A stretch of 64,000 bases of DNA, taken from assembly GCF_023715585.1 (NCBI RefSeq), contig NZ_JAMBOK010000003.1, positions 62,001 through 126,000 of the forward strand. Direction: 5' to 3'. Of the stretch, positions 60,011-64,000 are shown piece after piece. The notes under the pieces were generated by a model. That model made no database searches. It was not told where the DNA came from and saw only the letters and a program-made list of their open reading frames with translations. Source of the stretch: Sporosarcina luteola (GTDB taxonomy: Bacteria > Bacillota > Bacilli > Bacillales_A > Planococcaceae). How positions within the stretch are numbered: the first letter of the stretch is position 1; the number at the start of each line of letters is the position of its first letter. A program made the translations under genes and the position numbers.

Positions 60011-60712
60011 TTATTTATCTAAATTAGCAATCGCGTAATCTGCTTCAGCCTTTGTGAATTTCTCGCCGTATTGAGAGGTGAGTTGGTCTCTAATCGCTTC
60101 TGGTGACATACTCATTGATTCCTGATAACTTTTTGCTTTTTTCAATGCGTTTTCATTAAAATCAGCTTTCATATTGTCAACAGCATACTTTGCCTCTTCG
60201 GCAGTAAATTTTTCACCATGTTCAGAAGTAAGTTGATCATAGATTCCTTGTTTTGACATGTGCATTGAATCGGAATAGGATTCGGCCTTTTTCAAAGCGT
60301 TTGCTTTCCAGTCAAATTCAAGATTATTCATTGCATACTCGGCAGCTTCTACAGAAAACTTTTCTCCATATTCGGAAGTTAATTGATCAAAAATACCACT
60401 TTTGGACATGTTCATTGTTTTTGCGTACGATTCGGCTTTTTTCAAAGCAGATTGATGTTCTTTAGGAACATTCTCTTCTACCTTCGCAACTTCTTTTTTA
60501 GCCTCTTCTTTTTTTGGTTCTTCCTTCTCTTCCTCTTTCGTCTCCTCAGGCTCAACTTTTGCCGTTTCAGTAACTGCTGGTTCGTTTTCCACTTTGTTTG
60601 TGTCTGCTTTTTCATCATCATTGCTGTTGACAGCTATCACGATAATAATCGCAATCACCCAAACCCACCATTTTTTATAGAACGGTTTTTTCTGTTTTGG
60701 CTTTTTCTCCAT
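60011..60712 (-). CDS. Ltp-repeat membrane-anchored protein (host cell surface-exposed lipoprotein family)
   Basis: A 233-residue protein: basic N-terminus, one membrane helix (WWVWVIAIIIVIAV, near residues 15-28), an extremely acidic/Lys linker (EPEETKEEEKEEPKKEEAKK), then three tandem Ltp repeats of about 48 residues (ALKKAESYAKTMNMSKSGIF, ALKKAESYSDSMHMSKQGIY, ALKKAKSYQESMSMSPEAIR). Ltp domains are known from a Streptococcus thermophilus phage superinfection-exclusion lipoprotein, but similar proteins are widespread. There is no lipobox. It is next to a phage replication module, which fits a phage-derived origin. Confidence 0.85.
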   Translation of the reverse strand: MEKKPKQKKPFYKKWWVWVIAIIIVIAVNSNDDEKADTNKVENEPAVTETAKVEPEETKEEEKEEPKKEEAKKEVAKVEENVPKEHQSALKKAESYAKTMNMSKSGIFDQLTSEYGEKFSVEAAEYAMNNLEFDWKANALKKAESYSDSMHMSKQGIYDQLTSEHGEKFTAEEAKYAVDNMKADFNENALKKAKSYQESMSMSPEAIRDQLTSQYGEKFTKAEADYAIANLDK

Positions 60713-60864
60713 TTTTCGTATCTCCTTTATGTATATTCAGGTCAATTATATCATATAAGAAACTGGTAATATAGTTCCAGTTTATTCATGGTGTATGGTA
60801 CTATGATTATAATTGTTGAAAAGTAGACGCGTTGATATGGTTGCCAAATGAAATGGGGGATTTC

Positions 60865-61800
60865 ATGAGTGTGGACAACAATATGATGTCGGGATTTTAC
60901 GAAGGCATTTGGATTGCAATCAAAATGTATATGGCATCAAGCATGTTTCCGGTAGTTGTCATTTTCGTGATCTTGTCGATCATACTGCAGTGGAAAAAGC
61001 CAGTTATCAAAGGTAAGTATGGGGAGTGGGTTGTAAAGTCCAAGCTGCAGAAATTAGGGGATGCATATACTGTCTATCATGATGTTTATATTCCTAATGG
61101 CGAGCGCGGGCTGACGCAAGTGGACCATATAGTGACGTCGGTTCATGGTGTGTTTGTTATCGAAACAAAACATTACAGCGGTTGGATTTTCGGGGATGAA
61201 TATAAGCCGTACTGGACACAAGTCATTTATAAGAAGAAAACAAAAATGCATAATCCGATCCGGCAAAATTACGGCCATGTGCAAGCATTGCTTACATACA
61301 TAGGACAAGAAGAAATGAAGGATGTCCATTCCATTATCGCCTTTTCACCGAACTCTACTTTTAAATTCAAAAAGGGTTTTACGTCCGCTCATGTTATACA
61401 GTTTCCTGAATTGCTGACAACAATCAAGCAGTACAAGGAGCAGCGTATTAGTGAAGCTGCGGTGAAGGGGATTAATGAAAAGCTTAAGGGTCTGTTGGTT
61501 GAGGATAAAAGTGAGAGGAAGCATCTTAAGGCGGCGCATATGCAGTCGGTGCGGAAAGCGAAAGGTGCCAAGCAGACGCACCGTATACAAGCCAGCCTTA
61601 TGTCAAAGGTGACTAAGGAGGTTGCTCCCACGACTTGTCCAAAGTGTGAAGGGCAACTGACTATTAAGGCGGGGAGGTATGGGAAGTTTTATGGGTGTAG
61701 TAATTATCCGGATTGTAGGTTTACAGAGAATTTGAACACGAAGCAGCGGAGTGTTATAAAGGAATTCAAACCAGTTAAGCGAAGCAAATATAGAAGCTAG
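60865..61800 (+). CDS. NERD-domain protein with C-terminal topoisomerase-type zinc finger
   Basis: A 311-residue protein: membrane helix near residues 20-40 (MFPVVVIFVILSIILQW), NERD nuclease-related domain about 45-160 (GKYGEWVVKSKLQKL, LTQVDHIVTSVHGVFVIETK then HYSGWI), and a C-terminal Zn-ribbon (CPKCEGQLTIKAGRYGKFYG then CSNYPDC) like that of topoisomerase I. NERD domains are restriction-nuclease-like and often DNA-processing. ATG 60865 follows GGGGGA. Single gene. Confidence 0.85.
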   Translation: MSVDNNMMSGFYEGIWIAIKMYMASSMFPVVVIFVILSIILQWKKPVIKGKYGEWVVKSKLQKLGDAYTVYHDVYIPNGERGLTQVDHIVTSVHGVFVIETKHYSGWIFGDEYKPYWTQVIYKKKTKMHNPIRQNYGHVQALLTYIGQEEMKDVHSIIAFSPNSTFKFKKGFTSAHVIQFPELLTTIKQYKEQRISEAAVKGINEKLKGLLVEDKSERKHLKAAHMQSVRKAKGAKQTHRIQASLMSKVTKEVAPTTCPKCEGQLTIKAGRYGKFYGCSNYPDCRFTENLNTKQRSVIKEFKPVKRSKYRS

Positions 61801-61857
61801 CATAAGGCTTTTTATAGCAAGGAATTATGAAGAATTCTTTCTCCTATAAATCATTGC

Positions 61858-62184
61858 TTGGTTTGCAAAGATCGCAAGCATGAAAGGATAAATGAACCTT
61901 TTATACAATACAGTTATGACACTTCCATCCTCGATGCCAACAGGGAAATAACTATCCGCGGACGAACTAAGAATAATCGTAAATATGAAAGTGTTATCAG
62001 CTATGAAAAAGTGAAGAGAATAGTGGAAGAAGGATCAGCAGGAATCTACCATAGTACGTTAATTCATCATTTCTATAATAGAAGAACGATAAAGGCGTTT
62101 ATTTTAGAACGTGATGACTATACATGCCACTATTGTGGAAAGTATGGAGATACGCTGGATCATAAAGTCCCGAAAGCAGTATGA
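61858..62184 (+). pseudogene. Truncated HNH endonuclease
   Basis: The frame ends RRTIKAFILERDDYTCHYCG then KYGDTLDHKVPKAV, that is the CxxC and D-H of an HNH nuclease, and stops before the second half (expected CxxCN motif). TTG 61858 has no ribosome binding site. Probably a degraded HNH gene. Confidence 0.6.
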
Positions 62185-62228
62185 TGAATATATGAATAGA
62201 ATTCAGGGAATTCATTCCCGAGTTTAGG

Positions 62229-62264
62229 ATCACCATTTACAAGTGCAAATGGTGATTCTTTTTA
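62229..62264 (+). terminator. Terminator
   Basis: ATCACCATTT pairs with AAATGGTGAT, 8-nt loop, then TCTTTTTAGG. Confidence 0.8.
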
Positions 62265-62642
62265 GGTTGTTCAAATTGACTGGTTACACGTAATTTATCT
62301 GGTCCTAAACCGTTTTAATTGTACGGATACCTTGCACTGAATACATAGACAGAACTCGCAATCAATGATTTGGAAAGTAGATACATAATTTGTCTGGTAC
62401 TTTTACTTGCCACCATTTCTCTAATTGTCTCCCAACACTGATTTTATTACTATTTTTATTACAAATGCCTAGTTATTAAACCTACATAAATATGTCTCAC
62501 TAATAAGATGTTTCTCCCTAGTTAGTTATTTTTAAAAGCTATTCAAATTTTAAATGATTTTCATTATACTAAGGTTTGGCTAAGAGGGGTTTTAATTGTC
62601 AGAATAATTAATTGTGTTTTCAACAGGAGAAAGGGGTTTCCC
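62265..62642 (+). other. Upstream region of the AbgT gene
   Basis: About 380 bp, AT-rich, with no gene. AGGAGAAAGG at 62625 is the ribosome binding site of the next gene. No riboswitch was recognised. Confidence 0.4.
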
Positions 62643-64000
62643 ATGCAAACGAAACGTAAAGGGTTTTTCCAAAAGTTTTTAGATATGATCGAAACAACCG
62701 GAAACCGCTTGCCACATCCCGTAACGCTATTTGCATTGCTTGCGTTACTTGTCATTGTACTATCTGCGGTCGTTTCTTCCTTCGGGATCAGTGTTCCGCA
62801 TCCCGGTAAAGAAGGAGAGTCTATTGAAGTTACGAACCTTCTTACCGTAGAAGGCATTCACTATATCATTACGAATATGACCGCGAACTTCATCGGCTTC
62901 GCTCCACTGGGCGTCGTGCTTATTACGATGCTTGGAATCGGATTAGCCGAAGGATCGGGTCTGATCAGTGCGATGCTTCGTGGATTTGTCATGTCTGTAC
63001 CAAAGCAACTGATTACGTTAGGACTCGTTTTCGCAGGTGTCATGTCCAGTGTTGCTTCTGATGCGGGTTATGTTGTACTTCCGCCATTAGGCGCCGTCAT
63101 CTTCGCTGCACTCGGACGTCATCCACTTGCCGGACTTGCCGCGGCATTCGCTGGTGTTTCCGGTGGATTTAGCGCTAACTTATTGCTGTCGGGTACAGAT
63201 GCTTTACTTGGTGAGCTGACAATTATGTCTGCGGCAATCATCGATCCTGCTTATGCAGACGGCATGAATATCGCCATGAACTATTACTTCATCGCGGCTT
63301 CTGTGTTTGTTCTTACAATCGTCGGAGCTTGGGTAACCGAGAAAATTGTTGAACCACGCCTAGGCGAATACAACGGAGAATTCCGTGAAAAGGTTGAAAA
63401 GCTGACATCTATCGAGAAAAAAGGATTGCTATGGGCGGGTCTGTCATTACTCGTTGCAGGAATCCTTGTCTCCTTGCTTGTTCTACTACCAGGTGCGCCT
63501 CTTCGCGGAGACGAAGCGGACATGCCTATTATTAAATCACCATTCATGAAATCACTTGTGCCGATCATCGCCTTCCTGTTCTTCGTTCCAGGACTCGTGT
63601 ACGGAAAAGTGACGAAAGAAATTCGAAATGATAAAGATGTTGCAAGAATGCTGTCCGCAACAATGGCTGCTATGGGTACATTCATCGTATTGTCCTTTAC
63701 AGCGAGCCAGTTCGTCGCTTTCTTCTCTGAGTCAAACATGGGGCTAGTACTTGGTGTGTACGGTGCGAAGTTCCTTGAAAGTATCAACTTGACAGGTATT
63801 CCACTAATACTACTATTCATCGGCATTGCGGCATTCATTAACCTGTTCATCGGTAGTGCATCTGCAAAGTGGGCGATGATGGCACCAGTATTCGTACCGA
63901 TTATGATGAAGCTTGGCTATTCACCAGAACTGACACAAATGGCTTACCGAATTGCCGATTCATCAACAAATATCATTTCGCCACTAATGACGTACTTTGC
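62643..64000 (+). CDS. AbgT-family transporter (partial, cut by window end)
   Basis: At least 452 residues with no stop before the window end. N-terminus FLDMIETTGNRLPHPVTLFA, then GFAPLGVVLITMLGIGLAEG near residue 89, SSVASDAGYVVLPPLGAVIF near residue 139, FSANLLLSGTDALLGELT near residue 178, and SASAKWAMMAPVFVPIMMKL near residue 404. This matches the AbgT p-aminobenzoyl-glutamate/drug transporter family, about 510 residues, so 50-60 residues are missing. ATG 62643 follows AGGAGAAAGG. Confidence 0.9.
   Translation, partial: MQTKRKGFFQKFLDMIETTGNRLPHPVTLFALLALLVIVLSAVVSSFGISVPHPGKEGESIEVTNLLTVEGIHYIITNMTANFIGFAPLGVVLITMLGIGLAEGSGLISAMLRGFVMSVPKQLITLGLVFAGVMSSVASDAGYVVLPPLGAVIFAALGRHPLAGLAAAFAGVSGGFSANLLLSGTDALLGELTIMSAAIIDPAYADGMNIAMNYYFIAASVFVLTIVGAWVTEKIVEPRLGEYNGEFREKVEKLTSIEKKGLLWAGLSLLVAGILVSLLVLLPGAPLRGDEADMPIIKSPFMKSLVPIIAFLFFVPGLVYGKVTKEIRNDKDVARMLSATMAAMGTFIVLSFTASQFVAFFSESNMGLVLGVYGAKFLESINLTGIPLILLFIGIAAFINLFIGSASAKWAMMAPVFVPIMMKLGYSPELTQMAYRIADSSTNIISPLMTYF

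Noticed and set aside
1..64000. rRNA or tRNA genes, riboswitches, complete insertion sequences
   Set aside because: No cloverleaf, rRNA core, T-box/SAM-type leader, or transposase gene was recognised by eye; a covariance-model scan would be needed to exclude them firmly.

Overview
The window reads as a chromosome segment of an endospore-forming Gram-positive bacterium, probably a Sporosarcina-like member of the Bacillales. The support is AGGAGG-type ribosome binding sites with frequent TTG starts, a cwlJ spore cortex-lytic gene, a CtsR-boxed clpE, a PaiB-family gene, RocB-like hydrolases, IclR regulators, and a DUF1659/DUF2922/YvrJ cassette. No rRNA, tRNA, CRISPR array or complete insertion sequence was found. 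The genus is an inference.

Layout. Positions 1-25 kb are mostly housekeeping or metabolic genes: PPOX-fold protein, endonuclease V, clpE, CoxG-like protein, cwlJ, paiB, an MFS exporter, rlmCD, a Bax-inhibitor-like protein, a FAH-family hydratase, a SulP/Usp pair, two SDR enzymes with a MarR regulator, and a carbamoylase/hydantoinase-type hydrolase. They end in an alanine-type symporter plus RocB-like hydrolase operon with a divergent IclR gene. A dispersed 146-bp terminal-inverted-repeat element occurs nine times up to 26.4 kb, including two matching 279-bp dimers. It always sits just after a plus-strand gene, and no copy was seen beyond 26.4 kb.

Positions 25-43.6 kb are an accessory, AT-richer, defence-like island. 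It holds a tight Nudix / SRA-like-HNH / PD-(D/E)XK-DUF2075 operon and a second, frameshifted DUF2075 gene. A YHYH surface protein and an SLH/metallo-beta-lactamase/Excalibur exoprotein with a DUF3006 partner follow. The island ends with a TIR/DUF4062-like protein, a PLD-nuclease/SF2 helicase overlapping an NTP pyrophosphohydrolase, and a DUF4236 protein. Two decayed copies of the helicase locus lie inside it.

Positions 43.6-49.4 kb form a second IclR-controlled catabolic module: two amidinotransferase-fold hydrolases of the arginine deiminase/DDAH type, an amino acid permease and another RocB-like hydrolase. Both IclR modules carry a pair of TTCC-N7-GGAA boxes 19-20 bp apart, which suggests a shared operator. 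Positions 49.4-57 kb hold small secreted or envelope proteins, broken genes, an ECF sigma/anti-sigma pair, peptidase E and a Ca/Na antiporter, separated by two families of short palindromes. Positions 57.3-59.5 kb are a phage-type replication module, followed by a 40-codon minus-strand gene, an Ltp-repeat protein, a NERD-domain protein, a truncated HNH gene and an AbgT-family transporter cut by the window end.
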